A stretch of DNA of 64,000 nt from Streptococcus pneumoniae (GCA_040719455.1 JBFDTN010000001.1:1178001-1242000); one strand, 5' to 3'; numbered from the stretch's first letter, positions 36,921 through 46,736 are shown. Numbers and translations: made by a program. Notes: generated by a model from the sequence alone, not told the origin.

Positions 36921-37010
36921 CATAGTTTTTAGTTTTGATTTAGTACGAGGAAATGAATCGCAGGCAAAACCAGTTCACGACGTAATAAATGAACACTAAA
37001 TAACTCTATA
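36921..37010. repeat. MITE-like repeat A, copy 5 (short form)
   Basis: A 90-bp copy with an internal deletion: TAGTTTTGATTTAGTACGAGG at the left, CGACGTAATAAATGAACACT in the middle, and CTCTATA at the right. It lies upstream of nrdR. Confidence 0.75.
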
Positions 37011-37097
37011 AAACGATCAGCTTCCTAAAGCTCTAGTACTCTATTATACCATGTTTTGACGGATAACAAAAGCCAAAGAGAAGGGGCTTCTTAACAC

Positions 37098-37138
37098 AAA
37101 AAAGTTCAACAAAAAATCTGTTGAACTTTTCCTCTTTT
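37098..37138 (-). terminator. Terminator after the ptsG-phosphodiesterase operon
   Basis: AAAAGTTCAACA pairs with TGTTGAACTTTT (37101-37131) and the minus strand ends in TTTTTTGTG. It may act in both directions. Confidence 0.88.
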
Positions 37139-37145
37139 ATCAAAC

Positions 37146-37961
37146 TCAAAGTGTCATCTCTACTTCAAGTCCATAATGATCACTGATAACAGGACCATTT
37201 TCACCATCAAAAACGACATGTGAACGCTCAATCGTCCAGTCCTTGCTCGCAAATAGATAATCAATTTTGAGAGCATCTCGATTGCCTTCCCAACCAGCAA
37301 TATCCCCCTCAACGGTACAAGTACCACGAACATCTCTTGCAGTCTTATGACTGTCTTGCAGATTTAGCGAACTATTTACAATCTCTTGATAGCCCTCATA
37401 ATCCACAGGGTTATTAAAATCACCCATGAGAACGAGTGGATAGGAAGTAGCGACTAAAGCTGTTTCTAAACGAGCCCATTCCTCTTGAAAGCCTTTATCC
37501 CACCATGAAAGATGGACACTTCCTACTGTGATTTCTTTCTCATGTACCTCTGTCTCTACAAGTAAGACCTTGCGAGTATGGTAATCTGTTGGATCATCCA
37601 TATCTGATACCGTCAAAACCTTTGCTTTGAGTGGTTTTTTTGAGAGAATCGCAACTCCTTCATGGAAACGATCAAAACCGATATGATTATATGCCCAACT
37701 CCAATGATAGGTTTGTCCCTGTTTTGCCAACTCCTCCACTAAACGAAGAGCATAGTGATCCTCATGGATCCCTATGCCTTCTGCTGGTTGATAGTAAAGA
37801 GGAGCGGCAATCTCCTGACTGTCGTCCATCAGTTGGTTAACTTCCTGAAGGCAAATCACATCGTAGTCTTGCGTCAAGATCCGCGTGACTAAGTCCTGCA
37901 ATTTTTCTTCTTGTTGGTCTTCCATCCAACTGTGTGTGTTTAAACTTAGGAATTTTGCCAT
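37146..37961 (-). CDS. Endonuclease/exonuclease/phosphatase family protein
   Basis: This is a 271-residue member of the DNase I-like metal hydrolase fold. Landmarks are LSLNTHSW, ICLQEVNQ (metal-binding Glu), VLMGDFNNPVD and the late VISDHYGLEVEM (catalytic Asp-His). Substrates vary in this family (DNA, phosphoesters, sphingomyelin), and no signal peptide is seen, so a cytoplasmic phosphoesterase is likely. It follows ptsG by 11 bases, hence the same transcript. Confidence 0.85.
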   Translation of the reverse strand: MAKFLSLNTHSWMEDQQEEKLQDLVTRILTQDYDVICLQEVNQLMDDSQEIAAPLYYQPAEGIGIHEDHYALRLVEELAKQGQTYHWSWAYNHIGFDRFHEGVAILSKKPLKAKVLTVSDMDDPTDYHTRKVLLVETEVHEKEITVGSVHLSWWDKGFQEEWARLETALVATSYPLVLMGDFNNPVDYEGYQEIVNSSLNLQDSHKTARDVRGTCTVEGDIAGWEGNRDALKIDYLFASKDWTIERSHVVFDGENGPVISDHYGLEVEMTL

Positions 37962-37972
37962 AGTTTCCTCTT

Positions 37973-40153
37973 TTATAATTCTACTTTTGCAACGACTACA
38001 TTGCTAGTGACTTGTCCAAGGGTTTCAAAGGTTACCTCTTTGACCGCAGCCATATTAGTGAAGACCACAACTGTTGTCGTTTCACGACCTGCTGCTTTTA
38101 TCGCATCTAAATCTGCTGTCACAAGAAGATCACCTGCTTTGACTTCTTGACCTTCTGCTACATGCACCGTGAATGGATGACCTTCAAGACTCACTGTATC
38201 AAGTCCGATGTGAACCAATACTTCCAAGCCATTTGCAGTTTCCAAACCAAGAGCATGTTTTGTTGGGAAGATACTTGTCACTTTCCCTGATACTGGAGAG
38301 ACAATCGCTCCATTTGCTGGCTCAATCGCAAATCCATCACCCATCATTTTTTGAGCAAACACTGGGTCTGTTACAGCTCCAATTTCAATAACTTGTCCAT
38401 CAGCCACGGCTCTCACGTCTTCTATCACGCCCTTAAAGTCAGTCGTAACAAGAGATTCAGCTCCACTTGCGACAATCGTCTCAGGAATTACTTCTCCTGA
38501 ATCCAACAAGTCTTGGATATCTGATTTCAAAACATCGGCTTTTGGTCCATAAATTGCTTGTACACCAAGACCTTTCACCACCAAGCCCATAGCGCCTTCT
38601 TGTTTCCATTGCTCTTCCGTGCCGACTTTATCAATATCTTTGACTGTCACACGAAGACGAGTCATACAAGCATCTACATCTGCAATATTGTTGCGTCCGC
38701 CAAGGAGATTGATAATGTTAACGGCTTGAGAAGCTTCTGCGACTTTAGCGTCACCTGTGCTTTCATCCGTTTCCACGCCGTCTGTTTCGTAGTTTCCGTT
38801 ACGTCCTGGTGTTGCGTAGTTGAATTTTTGAATCATGAAGTTGGCGATGAAGTACATCACAACTGCAAAGAGGGCAGATACCCAGATAAAGTTGATGACA
38901 TCCATACCAAGACCTGCACTGACTGCAAGCGGTGTACGAGTCAAGAATTCGATAGATCCAAATGAGTGAACACGAAGATGAACAAGGTCAGCCATGGCAA
39001 AGGCAAGCCCTTGCACCACTGCATAGACAAGGTAAAGTGGCATTGCAACAAACATGAACATGTATTCAACAGGCTCAGTAACCCCTGTCAAGAACACGGC
39101 AAGAGCTGTTGCTGTCATCATTCCTTTGTATTTCGCTTTTTTATCTGGATCAACATTGCGGTAAATCGCTACAACCACACCCATCAAGATACCAAACGAT
39201 CCGATCATTTGTCCGACTTTGAAACGAGCAGGTGTCACTGTTTCGAGTAATTGTTGGTATTGTGTTGGGTCAGTTCCCTTCAAGTTGACAAGGTCTGTTA
39301 CCCAAGCAAGCCATAGTGGATCTTGTCCAAATACCTGCTGACCAGCTTGTGCACCAGATAAGATCGTGTAAGTTCCACCAAATGATGTATAGTTCATTGG
39401 GATAGTCAACATATGGTGCAATCCAAATGGAAGCAAGAGACGCTCTAAGGTACCATACAAGAATGGTGCTAAGAATGGCGCTGTATCTTGTGAGTTGGCA
39501 ATCCAGATACCAAAGTTGTTAATTCCCGTTTGGACCACAGGCCATACGATGGAAAGAATAACTGCGACAATCGTTGATCTTAGGATGACAACGAATGGCA
39601 CAAACCGTTTCCCGTTAAAGAATGATAGAGCATCTGGCAACTTGCGGAAGTTGTAGTATTTATTGTAAGCTGTTGCTCCAACAAAACCAGCGATAATTCC
39701 AACAAAGACCCCCATATTTAGGGCTGGTGCTTCTAAGACACTCACGAAGTAATCCGCAACAGCAATCTTGCTACCAAACATGGTAGACACCATTGCTTCA
39801 GGATTTTTAAGCATATCACCACTCACCCCAAAGATAACCCCTGTGATACGGTTAATCAAGATGAAGGACATACCTGCTGCAAGTGCTCCTCCAGCACGCT
39901 CCTTAGCCCAGCTTCCCCCAATCGCTAAGGCAAAGAGGATGTGGAGATTTCCAATAATCCCCCAACCGATTTGCTCAAGGACACCACCGATTGTCACCAA
40001 GGCAGCAACATTTGGATTGATCATCGGAATAGATTTTCCGATACTAATCACCAAACCAGCCGCAGGCATCACGGCGATGACGACCATCAAGGCTTTTCCG
40101 AATTTTTGCCAAAATTCGAAACTGAATAGATTTTTGAACGTATCTTTCATCAT
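37973..40153 (-). CDS. ptsG: PTS system glucose-specific EIICBA component
   Basis: This 726-residue fused PTS permease imports and phosphorylates glucose. EIIC (about 1-430) has multiple membrane spans and the landmark GLHHMLTIPMNY. EIIB (about 470-545) has the phosphocysteine in VDACMTRLRV. EIIA (about 590-726) has VHIGLDTVSLEG with the active histidine. Two adjacent ATG codons fit the Shine-Dalgarno GGAG; the second is the better spaced. A LacI/CcpA-type palindrome lies between promoter and start. Confidence 0.93.
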   Translation of the reverse strand: MMKDTFKNLFSFEFWQKFGKALMVVIAVMPAAGLVISIGKSIPMINPNVAALVTIGGVLEQIGWGIIGNLHILFALAIGGSWAKERAGGALAAGMSFILINRITGVIFGVSGDMLKNPEAMVSTMFGSKIAVADYFVSVLEAPALNMGVFVGIIAGFVGATAYNKYYNFRKLPDALSFFNGKRFVPFVVILRSTIVAVILSIVWPVVQTGINNFGIWIANSQDTAPFLAPFLYGTLERLLLPFGLHHMLTIPMNYTSFGGTYTILSGAQAGQQVFGQDPLWLAWVTDLVNLKGTDPTQYQQLLETVTPARFKVGQMIGSFGILMGVVVAIYRNVDPDKKAKYKGMMTATALAVFLTGVTEPVEYMFMFVAMPLYLVYAVVQGLAFAMADLVHLRVHSFGSIEFLTRTPLAVSAGLGMDVINFIWVSALFAVVMYFIANFMIQKFNYATPGRNGNYETDGVETDESTGDAKVAEASQAVNIINLLGGRNNIADVDACMTRLRVTVKDIDKVGTEEQWKQEGAMGLVVKGLGVQAIYGPKADVLKSDIQDLLDSGEVIPETIVASGAESLVTTDFKGVIEDVRAVADGQVIEIGAVTDPVFAQKMMGDGFAIEPANGAIVSPVSGKVTSIFPTKHALGLETANGLEVLVHIGLDTVSLEGHPFTVHVAEGQEVKAGDLLVTADLDAIKAAGRETTTVVVFTNMAAVKEVTFETLGQVTSNVVVAKVEL

Positions 40154-40176
40154 TCAATCTCCTTTTTTTAATTTGT

Positions 40177-40245
40177 GCAAACGTTTTATGAAAACGTTTG
40201 CGTTATGTTATAACACTATTATACCATATCTTTTACGTTTGTAAA
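40177..40245 (-). promoter_or_regulatory. ptsG promoter and LacI/CcpA-type operator
   Basis: The promoter is TTTACA (40240-40245), 16 bp, TATAAT (40218-40223) with an upstream TG. Downstream of the start point lies a perfect 25-bp palindrome at 40177-40201: GCAAACGTTTT, three bases, AAAACGTTTGC. Each half resembles a LacI-family site centred on AACGTT. Bound repressor would act as a block just after initiation. Confidence 0.75.
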
Positions 40246-40287
40246 GGCTTTTATAACGTTTTTCTCAAAATTTTGGGTTTTAGCTGA

Positions 40288-40450
40288 TATAGTTATTTAG
40301 TGTTGATTTAATACGAGGCAACAAATCGCAGGCAGAACTAGATTTAGCTGAAGATTATTTCATAATCCTTATTACCCACCTTCAACAGTCTGGGAGACTA
40401 TTGGAGCAAGACGAGTTAATGACGTAATACATTAAAACTAAATGGCTATA
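40288..40450. repeat. MITE-like repeat A, copy 6 (long form)
   Basis: A 163-bp copy with the same extra internal hairpin segment as copy 2 (CAACAGTCT..AGACTATTGG). Ends are TATAGTTATTTAGTGTTGAT and AACTAAATGGCTATA. Confidence 0.85.
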
Positions 40451-40453
40451 TGC

Positions 40454-40478
40454 AAAAAGACCACCCTAAGGTGATCTT
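40454..40478 (-). terminator. Terminator after ritR
   Basis: On the minus strand AAGATCACC and GGTGGTCTT form a stem followed by TTTTGC, eight bases after the ritR stop codon. Confidence 0.85.
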
Positions 40479-40485
40479 AAATAGG

Positions 40486-41175
40486 CTAATCTTGCATGCT
40501 ATAACCAACACCACGAATGGTTTTGATATAGCTTTTCTGACCAGGAAGGTCAATTTTCCCACGCAGGTAACGGATATACACATCCACCACATTGGTTTCC
40601 GCTGTGCTTTCATATTTCCAAACCCGCTCAAGCAACTGCTCACGGGTCATGACTTCTCTACTTCCCATCAGCGTGGCGAGCAGATCATACTCCCTGCGTG
40701 TTAGAGCGATGACTTCGTCTCCACGATAGACCAAATGATTTTCAATATCAATCCGTAAATTTCGATAAGAAGTTGGGATTTTCATCTGGCTACAATGTTG
40801 GTCAATAAAATCACGCCCGCGGAAAATAGCGGAAATTTTATCCGTTAAATCACTCATGATAAAGGGTTTGACAAGATAAGAAACTGCAAAACGCTGAATA
40901 CTTTCTTTGTGTAAGGGCAAAGCCTCTCGCTCTTCCATCACAATCATCACACGCGCAGGCTTTACCACACTAAGCTCATCTGCAAAGACTTCTCCAGTCA
41001 TATCCATTAGATTATAATTCAGCAAAATCAAATCATAGTCATTTTCCTTGGCAAGACGAAGTCCATCTTGCCCTGTCTCACAAACATCAATCTGATAGGA
41101 TTCCTTTTGTAATTCCAAAGCAAGGAATCGTGCTAAATTGGTTTCATGTTCAACTAATAAAATCCGCTTTCCCAT
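40486..41175 (-). CDS. ritR: Orphan OmpR-family response regulator RitR
   Basis: This is a 229-residue protein with a receiver domain (1-120) and a winged-helix DNA-binding domain (about 132-229; YDLLATLMG, VDVYIRYLRGKID, IRGVGYSMQD). The usual phosphoacceptor aspartate is asparagine (Asn53 in LILLNYN), and the linker carries Cys128 in FIDQHCSQMK. Both are hallmarks of pneumococcal RitR, an iron-transport and oxidative-stress regulator that works through cysteine oxidation rather than phosphorylation. The position beside gnd is also as in pneumococcus. Confidence 0.93.
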   Translation of the reverse strand: MGKRILLVEHETNLARFLALELQKESYQIDVCETGQDGLRLAKENDYDLILLNYNLMDMTGEVFADELSVVKPARVMIVMEEREALPLHKESIQRFAVSYLVKPFIMSDLTDKISAIFRGRDFIDQHCSQMKIPTSYRNLRIDIENHLVYRGDEVIALTRREYDLLATLMGSREVMTREQLLERVWKYESTAETNVVDVYIRYLRGKIDLPGQKSYIKTIRGVGYSMQD

Positions 41176-41183
41176 AAGCTTTC

Positions 41184-42608
41184 CTATTTTTCATCATACC
41201 ATGAATAATGGTACACTCCTTCTTTGTCCTTACGCTCATATGTATGCGCTCCAAAATAGTCACGCTGTGCTTGGATCAAGTTAGCTGGTAAATTCTCTGC
41301 ACGGTAGCTATCAAAGTAAGCAATAGCGCTTGAGAAAGTTGGTACAGGAACACCTGCTTGTACTGCTAAACTCACCACATCACGAACGGCTTGTTGGTAA
41401 TTCGCTGTAATGTCCATGAAGTATTCATCCAAGAGGAGGTTCGCCAGGTCTTCATCTCGACCATAGGCATCGGTAATCTTTTGCAAGAAACGAGCACGGA
41501 TGATACATCCCGCACGCCAAATTTTAGCGATTTCACCAAATGGAAGATTCCAGTTATTTTCTTTAGACGCTACACGGAGTTGAGCAAATCCTTGTGCATA
41601 AGACATGATTTTTGAGAAGTAAAGGGCTTGGCGAATCTTTTCAATCAACTCAGCCTTGTCTCCTTCATAGGTAAAGGCTGCTGGTTTTGGCAAGACCTTA
41701 CTTGCATGCACACGCTCGTCTTTATAAGTCGAGATATAGCGGGCAAAGACAGATTCGGTAATCAATGGTAGTGGCACTCCCAAATCAAGTGCAGACTGGC
41801 TCGTCCATTTACCTGTTCCTTTGTTTCCTGCAGCGTCAAGGATATAATCCACGATTGGCCCCTCTTGACCTTCATCGTCCTTGCGTTTCAAGATGTCAGC
41901 TGTAATTTCAATCAAGTAACTATCTAGCTCACCTTGGTTCCACTCTGTGAAGATATCTGCCATTTCTGTCGCTGATAGACCAAGCAAATGTTGCATCAAA
42001 TCATAGCTTTCAGCAATCAACTGCATATCCCCATATTCGATACCGTTATGAACCATTTTTACATAATGACCTGCTCCATCTGGACCGATATAAGTCACAC
42101 ATGGCGCACCATCTTCAGGCGCTTTAGCAGAAATTTCTTCCAAAACATCTGCTACCAATTCATAGGCTTCTTTTTGCCCACCTGGCATGATAGATGGACC
42201 TTCAAGCGCACCTTTTTCCCCACCAGAAACCCCTGTTCCGATGAAATTGATGCCTGAATTTGCCAATTCTTCGCTACGACGGATCGTATCTTTATAGAAG
42301 GTATTTCCACCATCAATCAAGATATCTCCCTTATCCAAATAAGGAAGAAGGGCTTGAATCGTTGCATCTGTACCAGGTCCTGCTTGCACCATAAGCATGA
42401 TGCGACGTGGTTTTTCAATAGACGCTACAAAACTTTCTACATCGTAGCTTGGTACTAATTTTTTACCGGGATTACTTGCCACAACATCTTCTGTCTTATC
42501 TGCTGAACGATTGTAAATCGCAACAGTGTAGCCTCTTGATTCTACGTTAAGTGCAAGGTTGCGACCCATAACGGCCATTCCCACAACACCAAAATTTGCT
42601 TTTGTCAT
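41184..42608 (-). CDS. gnd: 6-phosphogluconate dehydrogenase, decarboxylating
   Basis: This is a 474-residue enzyme of the oxidative pentose phosphate pathway; it makes ribulose 5-phosphate, CO2 and NADPH. The Rossmann motif is [15 protein letters not shown]; substrate and catalytic motifs are [21 protein letters not shown] (landmark GVSGGEKGA) and [14 protein letters not shown] chose MTKANFG (42608) because GAGGAG precedes it. It is eight bases from ritR, consistent with a joint transcript and a link between NADPH supply and oxidative-stress control. Confidence 0.96.
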   Translation of the reverse strand: MTKANFGVVGMAVMGRNLALNVESRGYTVAIYNRSADKTEDVVASNPGKKLVPSYDVESFVASIEKPRRIMLMVQAGPGTDATIQALLPYLDKGDILIDGGNTFYKDTIRRSEELANSGINFIGTGVSGGEKGALEGPSIMPGGQKEAYELVADVLEEISAKAPEDGAPCVTYIGPDGAGHYVKMVHNGIEYGDMQLIAESYDLMQHLLGLSATEMADIFTEWNQGELDSYLIEITADILKRKDDEGQEGPIVDYILDAAGNKGTGKWTSQSALDLGVPLPLITESVFARYISTYKDERVHASKVLPKPAAFTYEGDKAELIEKIRQALYFSKIMSYAQGFAQLRVASKENNWNLPFGEIAKIWRAGCIIRARFLQKITDAYGRDEDLANLLLDEYFMDITANYQQAVRDVVSLAVQAGVPVPTFSSAIAYFDSYRAENLPANLIQAQRDYFGAHTYERKDKEGVYHYSWYDEK

Positions 42609-42687
42609 TTGGATTCTCCTCTGCATAGTTTGTTCTATTTTACCATTTTATAGACTTAAAGAAAAGCATTTCATTTGAAATTCCCAA

Positions 42688-42715
42688 AAACAAAAAGCAA
42701 AAGGGTGTCCCTTTT
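42688..42715 (-). terminator. Terminator after the DUF177 gene
   Basis: AAAAGGG and CCCTTTT flank a three-base loop. The minus strand continues GCTTTTTGTTTTT. Confidence 0.75.
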
Positions 42716-42727
42716 ACTTTATATTCA

Positions 42728-43267
42728 TCAATCTTCATCAAATAGCTGCTGCAAACCTGCAAAGGGACTATTTTCCGCTTTTCGCTCTTCTTTCTGACGT
42801 TCATAATCTTCTTCACTCAAGACCTGCCAATCTTGTCCAGATGGCATATCTGCTGAAGTTTCTTCCTCTTGCGTCAAGACTTTCAAAGGAATGTTAAGAA
42901 GGATGTTATCTGCGACACTTTCAGATAAATCAATGCTATCTCCCTCAATAGGCAAGACCAACTCTTCTTCAATCAAGTCTTGCTTGCTAGAAGTGCCATC
43001 TACCTCCATAAAGACTTCATGCACAGCATAAGCTTCTTTTTTCTCCACTGGCTCCATGCTTCGACTAGATGCTAACACAATGGTATAAGAAAGGTCGTAG
43101 TCGAGAAAATAAAGGGCATCCTCATATTGAACCTTTCCATTGCTTCTAATCTCTTTCACATCCAAAATTTCTTCATTTCGAGCCTTTAATCCCTCTGCCA
43201 AATCAAGCAGTTGATCAAAAGCAAGACCTTCTGGATTTTTCTTGATTTCTTGAATATTGAATTTCAT
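42728..43267 (-). CDS. yceD: YceD family protein (DUF177)
   Basis: This is a 179-residue acidic protein of the YceD/DUF177 family, which is linked in many bacteria to 23S rRNA accumulation; in others it lies beside rpmF. Landmarks are VQYEDALYFLDYDLSYTIVLASSRSMEP (landmark FLDYDLSYTIVLASSRSM) and the acidic tail NSPFAGLQQLFDED. It is divergent from the Rgg-type regulator. The biochemical role is unknown. Confidence 0.82.
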   Translation of the reverse strand: MKFNIQEIKKNPEGLAFDQLLDLAEGLKARNEEILDVKEIRSNGKVQYEDALYFLDYDLSYTIVLASSRSMEPVEKKEAYAVHEVFMEVDGTSSKQDLIEEELVLPIEGDSIDLSESVADNILLNIPLKVLTQEEETSADMPSGQDWQVLSEEDYERQKEERKAENSPFAGLQQLFDED

Positions 43268-43347
43268 CGTATTTTCCTTTTTTTCTTTTATTATATCATG
43301 TTTCCTTGAAATTTTGGTATAATGGTGTCAATTAGAAAGAAGCATTT

Positions 43348-44226
43348 ATGAAATCATTAGGAGAAATTTTCAAAGAAATCAGAACCTCACGTCACATGTC
43401 GCTCACAGAAGCGGCTGGTGAAGTTTGCTCCAAGTCCATGCTTTCCCGCTTTGAAAGTGGAAATCACGACATCGGTGCCCAGAAATTAGTTGCTCTGTTG
43501 GATAATATCCACACCGATATGGAGGAATTTATCTTTCTCTGTCGTTCTTATCAAGTGCAGCCTGACAAAAAGATTTTCAAACAAATTGAGCAAGCACTGG
43601 ATGTGGCCGATACGAGTAAGCTCCATCAGCTTTACCAGCAGGAAAAAGATCTTTATCAAACTAACAAACAAGAAATCCACATGTTAAATGCCCTCAACAT
43701 CAAAGCGCGCATGAAAGGCATTGACCCCAAAAACGTCCATGCTACGAACGAAGAAATGGACTTTCTCTATCACTATCTTTTTTCTATCGAGCATTGGGGC
43801 AACTACGAACTTCGACTCTTTTCTACTTGCACGCCTTTTTTATCCCCTAAACTCTACACTCAGTATGTAAAAGAAATGCTCAAGCGTGTGGATACCCAAA
43901 ATGCTATGGAATCTCACCGTGACTTGATTCATAGTATGCTATTAAATGGATTTCTACTCTGTATCGGAAAGAATGATAGAGAACTTGCTAGATATTTTGA
44001 TGAAAAAATCCAAGAACATTTTTATAAGGAAAATGAAACCTATCTACGAGCTGTCTATCTCTTTGCCAAGGGTATGTTTGTCTATAAATTTGAAGATCTC
44101 AAACAAGGAAAGAAGCTCATGACTAAGGCGCTTACAGTCTTTGACATGTTAGACTGCAAGGATAGCTTATTCTACTACCAGCAGGCAATGGAAGGGCTCG
44201 TTAAGAACGAATCTCACTCTTTTTAA
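43348..44226 (+). CDS. Rgg/GadR/MutR family transcriptional regulator
   Basis: This is a 292-residue regulator with an N-terminal XRE-type helix-turn-helix (GEIFKEIRTSRHMSLTEAAGE, landmark IRTSRHMSLTEAA; SKSMLSRFESG) and a long helical TPR-like C-terminal domain (about 70-285) that in this family binds short peptide pheromones. An extended -10 (TGGTATAAT) is ahead of the gene. The MFS gene 92 bases downstream is its likely target. I found no small hydrophobic peptide gene nearby, so it may be a stand-alone Rgg or respond to a peptide made elsewhere. Confidence 0.85.
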   Translation: MKSLGEIFKEIRTSRHMSLTEAAGEVCSKSMLSRFESGNHDIGAQKLVALLDNIHTDMEEFIFLCRSYQVQPDKKIFKQIEQALDVADTSKLHQLYQQEKDLYQTNKQEIHMLNALNIKARMKGIDPKNVHATNEEMDFLYHYLFSIEHWGNYELRLFSTCTPFLSPKLYTQYVKEMLKRVDTQNAMESHRDLIHSMLLNGFLLCIGKNDRELARYFDEKIQEHFYKENETYLRAVYLFAKGMFVYKFEDLKQGKKLMTKALTVFDMLDCKDSLFYYQQAMEGLVKNESHSF

Positions 44227-44318
44227 AAAATATCGTTGAAAATATGCAACTTTTTCTAAAAAACAAACGCTCTCGTTTATACTAAAATAAATTAGAAAAC
44301 CCATAAAGGAGAATAACG

Positions 44319-45545
44319 ATGAAACTTGCTTTTCGAAATCCATTCTTTGCCATCATTAGCCTTTCGCGCTTTTTCAATAAAACAGGCGCCAGTATCTACA
44401 ATCTCGTCTTTGTCGTTTTTGCTGCTAGTATGCCCAATCCGAGCCTAGCTATTGCACTTCCCAATCTCATCGTCTTGGTTCCGACTTTCTTTACAATCTT
44501 TGTCGGCATAAAGGCAGATAAAACGAAACACAAAGCTAAATGGCTGATTCAGATTGGTTACCTACAAGCTGGACTTTTCCTCATCATTGCTCTTCTAACC
44601 AAGACCCACACCTATCTCGCCTTTTCGATTGTCTGCCTGTTGAACATTCTCTCAGACATGCTGAGTGATTTTCGTGGTGGACTGCAAATGCCCATGCTTC
44701 AAAAAAATATCCCCGAAGAAGATCGGATGGAAGCCTACTCCTTTACACAACTTTTATCTGTGGGCTGCGGCTTAATCGGTCAAGGAATCGGCGTCTGGCT
44801 TCTTGCCATTAGTCAGCAAAACTTTGCTTTAGTTGCGACCATCAATGCACTTGCATTTTTACTCTCATCAAGCGTGCTATACTTGGTTCGCCATCAACTA
44901 ACCTATGAAGAAGTCGAATCACAACCAGAAACCCAATCTCTTAAAAAGCAATTACGCGATATTTACCAGAATGCCCAACTGATTTTTAACCAAAAAGACC
45001 ATGGGAGTTTTATCTCCCTGCTCGTTGCCATTTTGGCAATCAATGCTCTTGGAGGATCACTCACAGCCCTTTACAACCTCTACCTCTTGGAACATCCTCT
45101 CTTTGAACTTTCCTTTAGCCAATCGATTTTCTTGATTCAAATCATTAGTATCTTAGGCATGGTTATCTCTAGCCTGACCCCAAATGACTACTTTGCCAAA
45201 CAATCTATTGAAACTATCTTGATTTGGACATCCATTGGCATGATGGCTCTTGGACTTAGCAATTTCCTGCACCTACCTAGCCTTGTTTCCCTAAGCCTGA
45301 TTGCCTTTATGGTCTATCTAGTCTACAAGGTCAATCCCAAAATTGAAAGTATGCTACTGAATAGCATTCCAGCAAATGTCCTTGCTCAAACCTCTTCTTT
45401 CTTGACCTTCCTGTTCTCTTTTTCCATTCCAGCTGGAACCATGCTCTTTACCAGCCTTGCTCTCTGGAATGTAGGCTTGGCTTGGGCTAGCTTTAGCGGG
45501 ATTGCACTCTTATCCCTCTACCTTTCTTATCGGACAAAAAAATAA
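44319..45545 (+). CDS. Major facilitator superfamily transporter
   Basis: This is a 408-residue protein with about 12 hydrophobic segments. Family cues are the first-loop FVGIKADKTKHKAKW (the loop 2-3 motif of MFS efflux proteins, variant form) and a symmetrical two-half layout. It is preceded by AAAGGAG and lies directly after the Rgg-type regulator on the same strand. The substrate is unknown; in Rgg-MFS pairs export of a peptide or drug is plausible but not shown here. Confidence 0.8.
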   Translation: MKLAFRNPFFAIISLSRFFNKTGASIYNLVFVVFAASMPNPSLAIALPNLIVLVPTFFTIFVGIKADKTKHKAKWLIQIGYLQAGLFLIIALLTKTHTYLAFSIVCLLNILSDMLSDFRGGLQMPMLQKNIPEEDRMEAYSFTQLLSVGCGLIGQGIGVWLLAISQQNFALVATINALAFLLSSSVLYLVRHQLTYEEVESQPETQSLKKQLRDIYQNAQLIFNQKDHGSFISLLVAILAINALGGSLTALYNLYLLEHPLFELSFSQSIFLIQIISILGMVISSLTPNDYFAKQSIETILIWTSIGMMALGLSNFLHLPSLVSLSLIAFMVYLVYKVNPKIESMLLNSIPANVLAQTSSFLTFLFSFSIPAGTMLFTSLALWNVGLAWASFSGIALLSLYLSYRTKK

Positions 45546-45555
45546 GACTCATCCA

Positions 45556-45767
45556 TAGTAAAAGGGAGTGAAACTCAAGCGTTCATTTTGTCAACTTTGC
45601 TTTCTAATTTTTAGGCTCAGGTAGTAACAGTCCACTGGACTGTCCTCACCTTCTAGTTTTCAAGCTCAGGGATCAATAATCACTTCCCTGACTATTGATA
45701 TACGCCAAATTGTCAAATCTATAAAAGAAGCGAGGCTGGACACTTTTGTCTCAGCCTCGCTTTGTTT
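45556..45767. repeat. Stem-loop intergenic repeat B, copy 3, with terminator
   Basis: The copy begins GGGAGTGAAAC, contains AGGCTCAGGTAGTAACAGTC and the palindrome CAGTCCACTGGACTG, and ends with GAGGCTG..CAGCCTC (45731-45757). That last hairpin is followed by a T-rich tail and should terminate the MFS transcript, and possibly the yidD operon on the other strand. Confidence 0.7.
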
Positions 45768-45774
45768 TACCTAT

Positions 45775-46014
45775 CTATTTCCGATTTGCTTTTAAGCTAA
45801 AGTGATCTGGCACGGGATCCTCTCCACCTTCTGCCCAGGGATGGCAGCGACAAATTCGTGCTATCCCCATGAGAACACCTTTCAGACCATGTTTTTCAAT
45901 AGCTTGAATCATATAGGTCGAACAGGTCGGATGATAGCGACAAGACGGTGGCAAGATGGGCGAAATCACGCGCTGGTAAAGAACTACCGGCGCAATCAAG
46001 AGCTGCTTTATCAT
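45775..46014 (-). CDS. yidD: Membrane protein insertion efficiency factor YidD
   Basis: YidD is a 79-residue small basic protein that aids YidC/Sec-dependent membrane insertion. The diagnostic cysteine-rich core is [19 protein letters not shown], followed by RICRCHPW and GEDPVP. It overlaps the rluB stop by four bases. It is the last gene of the long murI-to-yidD minus-strand block. Confidence 0.95.
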   Translation of the reverse strand: MIKQLLIAPVVLYQRVISPILPPSCRYHPTCSTYMIQAIEKHGLKGVLMGIARICRCHPWAEGGEDPVPDHFSLKANRK

Positions 46015-46736
46015 TTCTTCTTAGTCACAGCTAGCGTATGAAGCTGGCTGATTTCTTTTTTATTCAGACGTCTTGACTCACCTGATCGCAGACCTGTCAA
46101 GTCTAAATGACCAAACTGGGTCCGGGATAGCTTATCTACTATAAGCCCCACTGTCTCAAACATTTTTTTGACTTGGTGATTGCGTCCTTCGTGAATCGTC
46201 AGCTGAACAACTGAGCGGTTTTTCACAGGATCGACTTTTAGGATTTCATAGACCGCTGGCTTGGTTTTCTTCCCATCAATGACCACTCCTCGTGTCAAGG
46301 GACGAAGAACCTCTTTATTCGCAATCCCTTTCACACGCGCTACATAGACCTTGTCAATCTCATTACGCGGGTGAATCATCTCATCGGTGAAATCTCCGTC
46401 ATTGGTCAAAATCAGGACACCAGATGTATCCCAGTCTAAGCGTCCAACAGGATAAATCCGCTCCGCTACATGCGGCAATAAATCTACAACCGTCTTTCTG
46501 CCCTTATCATCGCTCACACTTGAAATCACACCGCGTGGTTTATTGAGCAGGTAATAGACTTTTTCTTCATTGTAAATCGGCTGCCCCTCTACTTCGACCT
46601 TGTCTCCTGATTTGACAATTGTCGCAAGCTCTCTCACCACTTGACCGTTAATCGTCACAAGGCCTTGCTTAATCAGCTCCTCTGCCTTCCTTCTGCTCGC
46701 TACCCCTGCATGGGCAATGTATTTATTGATTCTCAT
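46011..46736 (-). CDS. rluB: 23S rRNA pseudouridine synthase RluB
   Basis: This is a 241-residue RsuA/RluB-family enzyme. An S4 RNA-binding domain ([22 protein letters not shown]; landmark [16 protein letters not shown]) precedes the catalytic domain, which has [17 protein letters not shown] with the nucleophilic aspartate. It overlaps the scpB 3' end by 14 bases. Confidence 0.93.
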   Translation of the reverse strand: MRINKYIAHAGVASRRKAEELIKQGLVTINGQVVRELATIVKSGDKVEVEGQPIYNEEKVYYLLNKPRGVISSVSDDKGRKTVVDLLPHVAERIYPVGRLDWDTSGVLILTNDGDFTDEMIHPRNEIDKVYVARVKGIANKEVLRPLTRGVVIDGKKTKPAVYEILKVDPVKNRSVVQLTIHEGRNHQVKKMFETVGLIVDKLSRTQFGHLDLTGLRSGESRRLNKKEISQLHTLAVTKKK

